From: Membranipora membranacea
Lineage: Eukaryota; Bryozoa; Gymnolaemata; Cheilostomatida; Membraniporidae
DNA length: 64,000 bases
Assembly: GCA_914767715.1 (NCBI GenBank)
Contig: OU612074.1
Span: forward strand, 3,921,501-3,985,500
Direction of reading: 5' to 3'
A program made the position numbers and the translations under genes. Below the pieces are notes generated by a model. That model did no database searches and was not told the origin of the DNA. It saw only the letters and a program-made list of their open reading frames with translations. Of this stretch, positions 38,101-46,843 are shown one piece after another. Position 1 is the stretch's first letter. Each line of letters starts with the position of its first letter.

Positions 38101-41100
38101 TTGTCTTCTTGACACCCAAACATATATAAAAGATAGTAATGTCAGCCGGATATAAAAATCAGGGGATGGCTGCTAATAATAATCTCTATACCTCCCCGAG
38201 TCAATCGAATCAGCCACAACGACAATCAATTAGAATCAATGTCTATCCCTCACAACGCACTCCTACAACACTGGAGGTGCCAGTCCTGACCAACATGTCA
38301 CCTCGACCGACAAGTAACTACACATCACCAATGCTGCCGACAGCACATTATATAGATATGAGTGCTCAGCCCCCAATAGATCACGGACAGTCTACCATTG
38401 CTCAATACCAGTCTGCTTATAATCCCCAGTTACCTATGACTATACCGATGAAGCGTCTGAGCACAGCTCCTCCTCGTACTAGGAAAATACCTGCTGGAAA
38501 GAGGCACAGATCGTGGTCACCTTACGCAAGGCCCCTTAACCCCGAACCGTCTGCAGATCAGTTATTCATAGGGAACGGAGAGCAGCCGGAACAACCAGGC
38601 AGAGGACCGAGGCTAGTAAGGAAGCGTGTCAAGAAGAAACGAAACCGTGTGTCGCCTCTACCACCCAGTGGTCGACTACCAGCGGCATCACCACAGAGAG
38701 AATTAGACACACAATCACCGCTGCCTTACGCCGAGGCTGCTATGTGTATGAATCCTGACCCGCTGCCGAAGATGCAGAGATATTTAGCGCTGAACCCTGA
38801 TCTACACAGATCTCCACAGTACATAGACGTACATGTCACGGATCCCGAAGGCACCGGTATGTTATGGGGATATAGCGAAAGTTCACTGATGACGTGATAT
38901 ACTATACTATAGTATGTATATCTCTGATCGATGGAGAGTGAACTAATTCACTTAGCATGAGTACCATCACAAGGAATTTGGTGTGACAACCAGAGTTCAA
39001 TTTCAATGATTAGGGGCAGGTGCATGTTAGGTACTCATACTAATGGTCAGAGATACACATGATAATAGTGTTGTCTCGATGTCAATGTATAATGAAAGCT
39101 CTAGTACCAAAATTTGTTTTTCAAAAAGTTTTGCTGTAAAATGGAACTGAAAATATGAATTACTCGATTGTTGAGATAATCTGGATATTTTCTAAATCGA
39201 AAATCAGACCTCACCATTTCCATATTGTTTTGTAAATTTGTTCAAAGTCAAACTTCAACTTTTGATCAAAACATGAGTTATCAGTATGAGGGTATCAAAC
39301 AAATTACAACAAAATAAATTCCCTTAAAAGAATAGTGTGAAAAGTAAAATGTCCAACATCATCTAACAGCGGAATATAATATAAGATAAAGATATATATA
39401 TATATTTATATTTATGTAAGATTTGTAATGTGTATTTCGACTCTCTCACAGTGCATGCAGAGGTGCCTGAGGCCTACTATGAGACAGCAGATGGAGGAAT
39501 GATATACTGCTATAAATATCCGGACCTACAAAGACAATCAACACCATATTATCCAGCTTCACCTCAGCCCAACTATCTACAGGTAAATAGAACTATATGA
39601 ACCGATCGCAGTAAACAATGATTGGTTAAAATAATAATTCATATTGCAAAATTTTAATGTGCAGGACATGATAGGGGCTGAATGTACCTTCGCTCTCAGT
39701 AGTATGCTGACATGCCAATCTAGCTCTGAATAACCACAATATTTTTTATCACAGGTGCAACAGAGGATGTCGACCAGCCCCACAATGCATAGCGGAGGCA
39801 GCAGATCACCAAGTGATGCAACGGCATACAGAATGCAGCTGAGGACCTCAGAGGATATGAGGCGTCCGACATGCCAGTCGAGTACTCAGACCAAAAACCT
39901 CCGCCGAAGGGACACAAAACGGCACCGACACAGCAGTAGGAAAACTCACTCGAGAGGATCAAGAAAAAGTAAGAGGAGTAAGAAAAATCGAGTACACCCA
40001 GTCAGCTATATCGTGACTCCAGTCATGGGATCCCCTCCTGAAGTGAACGCAATACCAGATGCGCAACAGCCATCGTCTCGCATACATAAGTCCCTGTGGC
40101 CTACCACGTATCTAACAGTCGCTCTGATTAGTATCCTGTTTATGCCTCTGACCGGAATATTCGCAGCTTACTCGGCAATAATGACCAGAAGCGCAATCAA
40201 AAGAGGACACTTTGCCTTAGCGGTTGAAAGGTCGCACAACACACGGACAATTATAATTTATTCCTTCACAATGGGAGTTGTAGCCCTTGTTTCAGTTGCT
40301 GCTGTTGCATCTGTCCAGTGGGTTATCGACACAACTTGAGATGTGATACCCTATTATTAACCTTCTTATTTAATGATCCACTTGATTGTTTTGAGTTGTC
40401 TTATTGATTCACAACATCGTCGTCCACATATCAAAGTGCCCAACAACTCATCAGCTCTTATGTAATAGTACGAGTTGTCCTAGTTAACTGCTTGACATGA
40501 TGGTTTGGAGTTATCTTATCCAATCACTACACTGTCGTCCACTAATCAATGTGCCCAACAACTCATCAGATCTAATGTAACAGTATGAGTCACATGTCCA
40601 GTTATTATATCCATATCTTCCTCTGATTGTCCAACGCATAGTTTGTAAATATACCTGATACATGTTCTACCACATTTGTTGCTCATATCTGCCTGCAAAG
40701 AAAGAGAAACCTGGCGCAGATAATGCAGCCGCACCCCTAGGGCAACCAATATTTTGCCGCCTTTGCTTCTGGATGTGGCGTGTGATAAGACATTACTAGA
40801 TTCTAATCAATTTATTGTCACCAAACGATCTCTCACCTCGGGTAGAAAAGTAGGTTTGAAGTTAGCAAAGTCTGTGAGAAGAACCCAGTTCCAGCTGGTG
40901 AGGAGTATGTTCTCTGATTTTATATCTCCGTGACAAATCTACAAAACAAGCGGATTACTAACTCCAAACAATTTTAGGGAGGAGACAGTCAACTTAACAT
41001 GATAAAACTGCTGAAACTATATAATCAAGCACTTGATAAACGAAATCTTTAATCATTGCAATAAAATTTCACAATGTTGCACTGCACTAGTAAACAATAA

Positions 41101-43152
41101 TGTTATTAATGACAATGAAAGACCGATATATTTAATTGTAAATCGAATCCCCAACATTGGCATGCGATTTTGATTTTACCATGCAGATTATCAGATCTAC
41201 TAAACAAAATTATGGCTGATGGTAGCTGCTTGTAGTTACAAGCAGCTACAAACAGCCAACATTTTTGTTTAGTAGATTTGATAAACTGCAGAGAGATAAA
41301 AAAATAACCTATCTGGACATGAAGCTTAAACATATAGTTAGAAGGATGAGTCAAAAATTTCACTGTTTCAACCATATGCGAAATAGCAACTTATCCTCCT
41401 GCCAATATTTTACTCCAGATAAAATTGCGCATCAAAACTGTTGTACAGTACCAATCACATACTTTGTGATTGTAGCATTGACTGAGCGCTGATATTAGCT
41501 GGAAGGCTATCCATTTCTTCTCTATGCTTGTCAGAAATGGTCGAGTACTGATCCGATCATACAAGTTATACTTTACAAACTGTCTGACCAGGAAACCGGC
41601 TTTATCAGAAACCTGAAATAGAAGTAAACGCTCAGTTAGATTATCTGACAACAGGAGACAGAATAAAAGGGAGTAGGACGTTAGTGCAACAGATGAACTA
41701 ATTGAAACCCATCCAGATGAAAAACCTAATGTATCTCTCAGTATGTATAGAGAAAATATGTGGCTTTATTATACAGTTTATTACTGCCTTACATTCTCCA
41801 GACTAACAGTACTACAGGGCTGTTATTGTGGAAATTTTGTAGGGGAAATAGGCTTACAGTAATTGAGCAGATAAAACTATACTTAGATAGGTTCTTACCA
41901 CATTGTACTGGAATGGTAGGCAGTTAGTGGCTCCATTCAATTTGTCCCTGATGTCTGAAACACGGATACACAACAATGTATAACATGTAGGTGGTCAACA
42001 CAATGGTATAATAACAAGAACATAGGACAACAACAGTATGCAAAGGACTGGGTTGATAGGAATATTGTCATGTGTCACATGTCATGAAAATCAAAAGCTC
42101 AGGTGGGCCACATGAAACATAGTTATTGAATGATCTGACATTGGTATCTATTTATACATCCTTAATGCAGTGGCTATTGATGATAGAAACACAGGTTTTG
42201 CAGACAGGCTTGTGTACGAGATAAAAACTCTCACCATTTGCTTGTTGCTCGTACGGTTTGAGAGAGAGCGTCGGATCGTGTATCACAAATACCTTCACCA
42301 CTAAGTGACCTTCAGCTGTTTTAGCTTTAGCAACCTTCAAGAATCGAGTGCTACCCAAACTAAAAATAAAATATGAGTGTCTGTAAAGTCAGTGTAAGTT
42401 TTATTCCGATAGTAAATATTTGATGATACGTGCTACCCTCTCAAGTTGCTGAATAAGCTGTTCATCTAAATTGAGAAGTCCAGCACACCAATCAAACACC
42501 GATTTATCTTGGAATAATGGTCATCATATCAATTGTTTTTAGAGCTGCTTCTGATCAAAATTCAGAAAAAAATAATTGATCAAGCTCACATGGATAGACC
42601 AATGACATGACCGTCCTAGCAAGCTTGTTATCAGAATGATGAAAGAAGTACCGTGATCACTAGAGAACTTGAATATGGAGTAAAATATGTGTATCATCAA
42701 ATGTCGTCAGTCATAAATATGGATCCATGAAAATGGCTTGCTATTCATGTAGGCATTTATAGGTCTATAAATATATCAATTGAAGCAAGGAGTAACAGCA
42801 TTACTCCTTGATTGAAGTCACTCATTCCAGCACTGAAGTTGCCTGCATTGCCAAGTGTAAGCCTTGATTTGGATGAGCTATGTACCCCAAACACCAAAAA
42901 GGCAGCAGGTAACTTAGTAAGCCACACATATCAGGCTCAATCAAATGACTGACAGACTAAGGGGCCCAATCCAGTAGTAGAAGAGTAGGACTCTACTAGT
43001 ACTACTCTGACATGATGAGGATGCTGATTTTTCTGATGTGCATCATATTAGTGTCCTCACCTGATTTCATAGCTTGTGTTGGGTAGAGATGAGAAGTATC
43101 TTTCTACAGGCAATATCTCATAAGGGGTTTTTGCTGTGATTTGGTTTCCCAT
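14104..43152 (-). CDS. PIK3R4: VPS15/PIK3R4, PI3-kinase complex scaffold (kinase-like and HEAT part)
   Basis: Regulatory subunit that holds VPS34 and Beclin in the class III PI3-kinase complexes on endosomes and autophagosome precursors. Twenty exons with consistent phases: 43061-43152, 42235-42359, 41899-41954, 41463-41612, 40837-40938, 37243-37433, 36541-36667, 35770-35939, 28422-28542, 27482-27577, 26912-27073, 26237-26335, 25772-25919, 25032-25180, 24262-24396, 23523-23660, 21971-22147, 21011-21067, 20547-20593, 14104-14326 (855 codons). The start MGNQ carries Gly2 for myristoylation, as known for the family. Kinase-like landmarks: [58 protein letters not shown] part: [35 protein letters not shown]. 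Exon 20 enters the linker and ends at a good donor, so the gene should continue; no WD40 exon was found. Three genes lie in its introns. Exon 6 uses an unusual GTCGGT donor, chosen to keep frame. Confidence 0.93.
16599..17297 (-). CDS. Four-transmembrane protein, nested in a VPS15 intron
   Basis: A single coding exon of 232 residues. Four hydrophobic segments are visible at about 9-33, 56-80, 97-119 and 167-194. The C-terminal tail is rich in Ser and Arg ([19 protein letters not shown]). The extracellular loop lacks the CCG motif, so it is not a tetraspanin; the layout resembles small four-TM families, but I cannot assign one. The coding exon opens with an acceptor (AG at 17333-17334, exon from 17332). 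A likely 5' UTR exon ends at 18303 with a strong GTACGT donor. Spliced together they give an in-frame TGA before ATG 17297, which supports the MVSEK start. The gene lies wholly inside VPS15 intron 19 (14327-20546) on the same strand, so it needs its own promoter. Confidence 0.75.
   Translation of the reverse strand: MVSEKCCHPILLWVLHFVAAISALLVALVLLLTLFSARPINTQSQRQTLTVTTAEKWTISHLAFSIVGLVFLNQAMKMVSTGGHRDDFYRVEKDFKILTGLAIATSLIVAICGILIYVYKDEALQFDHLPEYSDNEHAKVVQAFINNNRDTTPGTLTKTKEKNVGIYQLYLLIVDIAGLILCVINVVVVIGCNKRERYDVESAVERAMLSRQASRARLASSSRSSSRHTLRS
18303..18400 (-). other. Probable 5' UTR exon of the four-TM gene
   Basis: Reading on the - strand, the sequence to CCGTGAATTGATCAG is followed by GTACGT (18302-18297), a consensus donor. 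The exon's 5' limit is not defined; 18400 is only indicative. The inferred splice partner is the acceptor at 17333. Confidence 0.4.
20366..20503. mobile_element. TIR element family B, copy 2
   Basis: Left arm CCCAAAGACCAATGCATGTC then GTCAGGCAGTCAC; right arm (reverse) CCTAAAGAACGATGCATGTT then GTCAAGCAGTTAA. Both arms also share GATAAAGTTTTGTCA. This is a shorter relative of 13825-14062, in VPS15 intron 19 next to exon 19. Confidence 0.75.
22253..22420 (-). mobile_element. tRNA-derived SINE-like element
   Basis: On the - strand a full Pol III A box TGGCGCAATCGG (22393-22404) is followed about 53 bases later by a perfect B box GGTTCGAATCC (22330-22340), in the order and spacing of a tRNA gene. 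The segments that should form the acceptor stem (GGTGAGA and GGGGGAG) do not pair. A non-tRNA tail (GGCTGGAACTATCAACC...) follows. This suits a tRNA-derived SINE rather than a working tRNA gene. It lies in VPS15 intron 16, upstream of exon 17. Confidence 0.65.
23391..23505. mobile_element. Hairpin MITE family A, copy 2
   Basis: Arms AAGTTTGTTCCATTTGCC and GCAGGCTAACTTGTTCTGG flank a GC-rich core (CCACTGGTCACGC...CACCAGTGG). It lies in VPS15 intron 16, immediately downstream of exon 16. Confidence 0.72.
24796..24916. mobile_element. Inverted-repeat element family E, VPS15 intron copy
   Basis: Arms AAACTTTGCCTGGGTTGATT (left) and AATTCGGGCAAAGTTT (right) are inverted. The internal GGTTGATAATGACATGCTCC resembles pieces at 46490 and 59716. 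Low-copy and degenerate. Confidence 0.5.
25546..25742. mobile_element. TIR element with GGGGTCTTTCAATT ends
   Basis: Left end GGGGTCTTTCAATTAGAA; right end, reversed, GGGGTCTTTCAATTGGAA (one mismatch in 18). Length is 197 bp with no ORF. It is in VPS15 intron 13, about 30 bases upstream of exon 13's donor side. Confidence 0.75.
26596..26687. repeat. 21-bp minisatellite, four units
   Basis: TCAATACTAGGTAAAGGTAAG repeats four times (third unit GGTTAATG). It is in VPS15 intron 11. Confidence 0.9.
27818..28093. mobile_element. TTAA-flanked TIR element family C, copy 1
   Basis: Bounded by TTAA on both sides. Arms of about 50 bases: ACCACTGCTGCCACACAGCC with AGAATTCTGTATAGCT at the left; reversed ACTACTGCTGCCGCTCATG with TTGAATTCTGCATAGCT at the right. 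TTAA flanks would suit a piggyBac-type target, but the element has no transposase to prove it. It is in VPS15 intron 9. Confidence 0.75.
30444..33767 (+). CDS. DUF294-like nucleotidyltransferase with TPR repeats, nested in VPS15 intron 8
   Basis: Two coding exons, 30444-30599 and 31149-33767, join in phase 0 and give 924 residues. An N-terminal helical, charged region (about 1-150) precedes a nucleotidyltransferase-fold signature at about 185-199: [15 protein letters not shown], i.e. G-S-x10-D-x-E of the Pol beta superfamily as seen in GlnD/DUF294 N-terminal domains. The C-terminal ~450 residues are helical repeats of TPR type, for example [53 protein letters not shown] and [15 protein letters not shown]. 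Substrate and activity are unknown. There is no signal peptide or TM segment, so it is probably cytosolic. It lies on the strand opposite to VPS15, inside its 7.2-kb intron 8. AATAAA signals are at 34003 and 34077. An upstream UTR exon is possible. Confidence 0.85.
30622..30953. mobile_element. TTAA-flanked TIR element family C, copy 2
   Basis: Same arms as 27818-28093 (ACCACTGCTGCCACTCAGGC, GAATTCTGTATAGCT) and homologous interior (GATATGAGATTAACTGTACT), again ending at TTAA. It fills most of the first intron of the nested nucleotidyltransferase/TPR gene. Confidence 0.75.
34003..34008 (+). terminator. Polyadenylation signal of the nucleotidyltransferase/TPR gene
   Basis: AATAAA, 236 bases after the stop codon; a second AATAAA at 34077 may be the one used. 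Confidence 0.5.
34100..35099. other. VPS15 intron 8 sequence, no gene seen
   Basis: AT-rich with no convincing exon. Short ORFs at 34235 and 34489 have no family signal. Confidence 0.5.
35100..35484. mobile_element. TTAA-flanked TIR element with perfect 17-bp inverted repeats
   Basis: TTAA then AGGGCAACCAAGGTTTC at 35100-35120; GAAACCTTGGTTGCCCT then TTAA at 35464-35484. The inverted repeats are perfect, the length is 385 bp and there is no ORF of note. Perfect ends suggest fairly recent activity. The TTAA target is of piggyBac type by inference. Confidence 0.85.
38139..40339 (+). CDS. Proline-rich CD225/dispanin-like membrane protein, nested in VPS15 intron 5
   Basis: Exons 38139-38856, 39452-39582 and 39755-40339 join in phases 1 and 0 and encode 477 residues. 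The long N-terminal part (1 to about 395) is polar, rich in Pro, Ser, Gln and Tyr, with basic clusters ([11 protein letters not shown]; an Arg/Lys/Ser-rich stretch at about 330-362). The C-terminus has two hydrophobic segments at about 398-424 and 447-474. Between them lies a loop [20 protein letters not shown], matching the pattern of the CD225 domain (small residues, then K/R-x-G-D/H-x-x-x-A-x-x-x-S). This is the layout of dispanins and proline-rich transmembrane proteins, which work in membrane trafficking or fusion control. Exact family membership is an inference from the pattern. The gene is antisense to VPS15 and wholly inside intron 5 (37434-40836). Confidence 0.78.
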
Positions 43153-43734
43153 TGTGCCATTCAGGAATTAATCACTGCATATAATGTAAAGAAATATTAG
43201 TCCCTTCAAGTTCCTATTCCTGCTGTCACTGAAATTTACCACTGAGCTGTTGAGAAAATTTTTGAGACTCCAGCAACCTTTTGTGGAGATCATTACTTTT
43301 CCTAAGCATTGCCCAATCAGCAAAGCTTTAACAAACGCCCACCCAATTAATGTCAAGGTTATTATAACAGTTCAGTTGTATGCACGACAGACCTATATTA
43401 ATTCTATCATATCACATTAAATTGCACACAAGTGTACCAATTCCTTGGACTACTGGTTGATTGATTTTCAAAAAGGAGAGCATTATAGTTTGGTGAATGC
43501 TATTTTCAAAAGAATTCGCGAATTAGGTCAATATTTTTGACACGTGATCATAACAAACATAGATTTCAAGTAGAAGACATAGAATTGGCCAGCATGGGAA
43601 GGAGTAGACAACTACCACTAGTAAAAAATATACTGTATTGAACCAGGTACAGGTGGTTCAGAGGAGCTTGCAGTTGCACCTGGTATTAAGTTTGATAGCT
43701 AATCTTGGTTCAAAAGGTTCTTAATCTTGATTGA

Positions 43735-45880
43735 AACATCCTAGGGACTCATTCGATATGTTGAGGTTGTTGTCTCCTCTTTGATCCAAACATCCAAATC
43801 TATGTCATCCTAAGTAGTGTTATTTTACATAGATTTGGGGACTTAGTCTTTTCAGCTTGATTTTTCTCCGATGAACAAACAGCGGTATCAAACATATCAA
43901 ACACAGTCTGAATCTGTGATTTACAGCAATTAATCGTATTAATTTTTATGTATATGTAGTGAGTCAAGCTCAGGGGTTCGGGGGGTTTCCAGGTGGTCTC
44001 ATCGAGGAGGATAGAGGATGTCGCGGGCTGCGAGGGGAACTGACCCAATGCCTAAATGGTACATATGAAATATTTTTACAGCAATACATTTAGGTTTACA
44101 TTCATTCAAAAGGTTGTAGTGCTTGATTAATACAGAGAGTTGGTCCCAAACTCCCTGATTAATACAGACGAGGAACACCAAAAATGTTTTCATATGAGTG
44201 AGTTGTCCCCTCTTTGATAAAACAGCCAAATCTATGTCATCATATATAGTGTTATTTAACATAGATTTGAGGACTTAGTCTACTCGGCTTACTTTTTTTT
44301 CCGATGAACAAACGATGATATAAAAACACAGTCTGAATCTGTGATTTAAAGTGATTTATTGTATTAATTATTATGTATATGTGGTGAGTCAAGCCGAGAC
44401 TCGAGAGGTTTGGGTTGTTTCCAGCTGGGGTCATCAAGGAGGATAAGAGGTGTTGCGGACTGTAAGAGGAACTGATACAACGCCCTTATGATGGATAAAA
44501 ACTTATTTTTACAGCAATGCATTGAAGATTACGCCCATTCAAGAGGCTGTAGTGCTTGATTAAAACAGGAGCTTGTCCCAAACTCACTGATTAACACAGA
44601 AGAGGGATGCCAAAGTTGATTTGATATGAGTGAGTTGTCCCCTCTTTGATCAAATAACCAAATCTATGTCATCCAATATAGTGTTATTTTACATAGATTT
44701 AAAGATTCAGTCTACTTGGCTTACCATTTTCACACTAAACAAGGAATGGTATCAAACAAAGTCTGAATCAGCGGAGCTTGCATTTGCACCGTGAACTAAG
44801 TTTGAAGCTAAAATTGATTCAGAAGGTTCTAAATCTGGAAACAGACCATGGACACATTCAATATTTTGAGTGAGCTTTCCCTCTTTGCTCAAAACCCCAA
44901 ATCTATGTCATCCTATGTAGATTTGAGGACTTATATTAATGAACTCCCCTACTCGGCTTGCGTTTTTTTCCTGATGAACAAAAAGTGGTATCAATCATAT
45001 CAAACACAGTCCGAATCTATGGATAACAGTAGTTATTTTGTTAATTGTAGTGAGTCAACCTGAGGGGTTTGGGTGGTTTCCAGCTGGTGTCAACGAGGAG
45101 TATAGGGGGTGATGCAGGCTGTAAGGGGAACTGATACTATGCCCAACATATTTTTACAGCAATGTAATGACGCTAACATTCATTCAAGAGGTTCTAGTTC
45201 TTGATTAAAGCAAGAACTTGTCCCAAACTACCTGATAAATACAGACGAGGGTCACCAAAAATGGTCTTATATGAGTGAGTTGTCCCCTCTTTAATCAGAC
45301 CAGCCAAATCTATGTGGTCCATTAACTTAATAATTATTAATAAGTCTATGATGTCGTCTTATATATTGTTACATAACATAGATTTGAAGGATGAGTCTAC
45401 TTGGCTTACTTTTCCACGCTAAACAAGCAGTGGTATCAAAGTCTGAATCTGTCATTGACAGCACTTAATTAATCCCATAACTTCTTATATGTGTAGAAAA
45501 CTTGAGGTGTGTCAAGCAGAGAGGTTCGGGGGGTTTCTGGCAAGTGTCATTTGAGAGGATGGGGTGTCGTAGACAATACCGGGAACTCAAACATGAATGA
45601 ATCGGTTTTTACAGTGATGCCTAGAAGCTAACATCAATTCAAAAGCATCTAGTACCTGATTGAAGCATACTAAGGCCATCACAATCATTTTTAGTGAGTT
45701 AGTTGTCCACTACCTCACTAATATTGTGTTATGTGTTATTTAACATAGATTTGCAGATTTATTCTATTTGGCTCAGTTTATTTCAAAATGATCAAGCAGT
45801 AATATCGAATATGTCAATGATTTACAGCATTTAGTCATAATAATTTTAATATATGTGCAGGAAATTCTGTAAGGTGAATG
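43735..45880. repeat. Satellite array, ~430-bp unit, about five copies
   Basis: Landmarks recur at about 430-base steps: AAATCTATGTCATCCTA..., TTACATAGATTT, CAGTCTGAATCTGTGATT, GTGAGTCAAGC, GGGTGGTTTCCAG, GAGTTGTCCCCTCTTTGAT. Starts of the last motif are near 43770, 44203, 44637, (44868, a short unit) and 45277. Copies are diverged (indels, substitutions). The array lies about 600 bases upstream of the VPS15 start codon. Confidence 0.85.
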
Positions 45881-46489
45881 ATTAATTCTAAAATTTAAGT
45901 TTTTGCAATTTATGTTATTCATACGTTATAAGTTATAAAGTGATAACGAATGAGCGTAAATCCATGAATTACTAAAATGATTGAAATAGAAAAAATAAAA
46001 AATAGATTAGGCGCTTTGCATTGAATAAGTAAATAAGTATACCAGACATGACAACACAATGTTTGGAGTTTTTTTTTAGATAATTTTGTTCTCTTCTGTT
46101 TCCTCTGCAATGTTTGTTCTGTTAGCCATATACCACTAGTATTAATCTGAAAGGCAATAAAATTGAGGGTTACTTCGGCAAAACAAATGATGCTTATTTT
46201 CTCACGATCAAACCACCAGGTCAAGAACAAGGAAAAGTGAAACAGCAATGGAAAAAATGAAGCTATAGATAATCAACAATTTTATATTTACTTTTAAAAC
46301 GAAATAAAGGTTATGAGCAGACTGAGAATGAATTAAGAGCAGCTTGAATACCAATTCGATATGGATTCAATGATTGTGCCAAGATGAATACAGCTGAGAA
46401 AATTAATGATGTACTTCGCAACCTCAATTCCAGTAAATAAACCATCCAGAATTTTTCTGTTGTCTAGACTATCTCTTCTTCCAGATGCG

Positions 46490-46566
46490 GCTAGTTGTTG
46501 GTAGTGGCATTCCATTATTACATCAACTGTGGGCTATGGTTGATAATGGATTGTAACAACCAGCAA
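46490..46566. mobile_element. Inverted-repeat element family E fragment
   Basis: Arms GTTGTTGGTAGTGGCATTCC and GGATTGTAACAACCAGCAAC are roughly inverted around TATGGTTGATAATG. Similar to 59716-59787. Confidence 0.45.
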
Positions 46567-46742
46567 CCTGTGCAGTGTCTGAGCACACATATATTGGTTG
46601 TGATTTTGCTTATTGGCTGTTCATGCTCCTGGACATCATATTTGATTGCAAAGGTTAACTTTCTTTGGTAATACAATGACAAACAATTCCTCATTTGTAG
46701 GTCTTATTACCAGAACTCACTCAGTGGGATGGTTATGCTTAC

Positions 46743-46843
46743 CTTCGGAGGGTAATTGAGTCTGGACCAATCCTGGGCCATCCTGTTGGTTCCAACAACA
46801 CCAGTTCGTGCTATCGGAATACTTCACCCATAACGATACCTTC
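46743..46843 (-). CDS. Isolated exon-like segment of unknown gene
   Basis: On the - strand TTTTGTATTATCAG precedes and GTAAGC follows a 101-nt segment with one open frame (KVSLWVKYSDSTNWCCWNQQ, then DGPGLVQTQLPSE). Amino-acid composition looks protein-like, with Trp and Cys. It needs a phase-2 partner upstream and a phase-1 partner downstream, which I could not find. It could be chance. Confidence 0.3.

Noticed and set aside
38123-38132. TATATAAAAG as promoter of the CD225-like gene
   Set aside because: Only about 7-16 bases before the ATG, too close to be the TATA box of an mRNA that contains this start codon.
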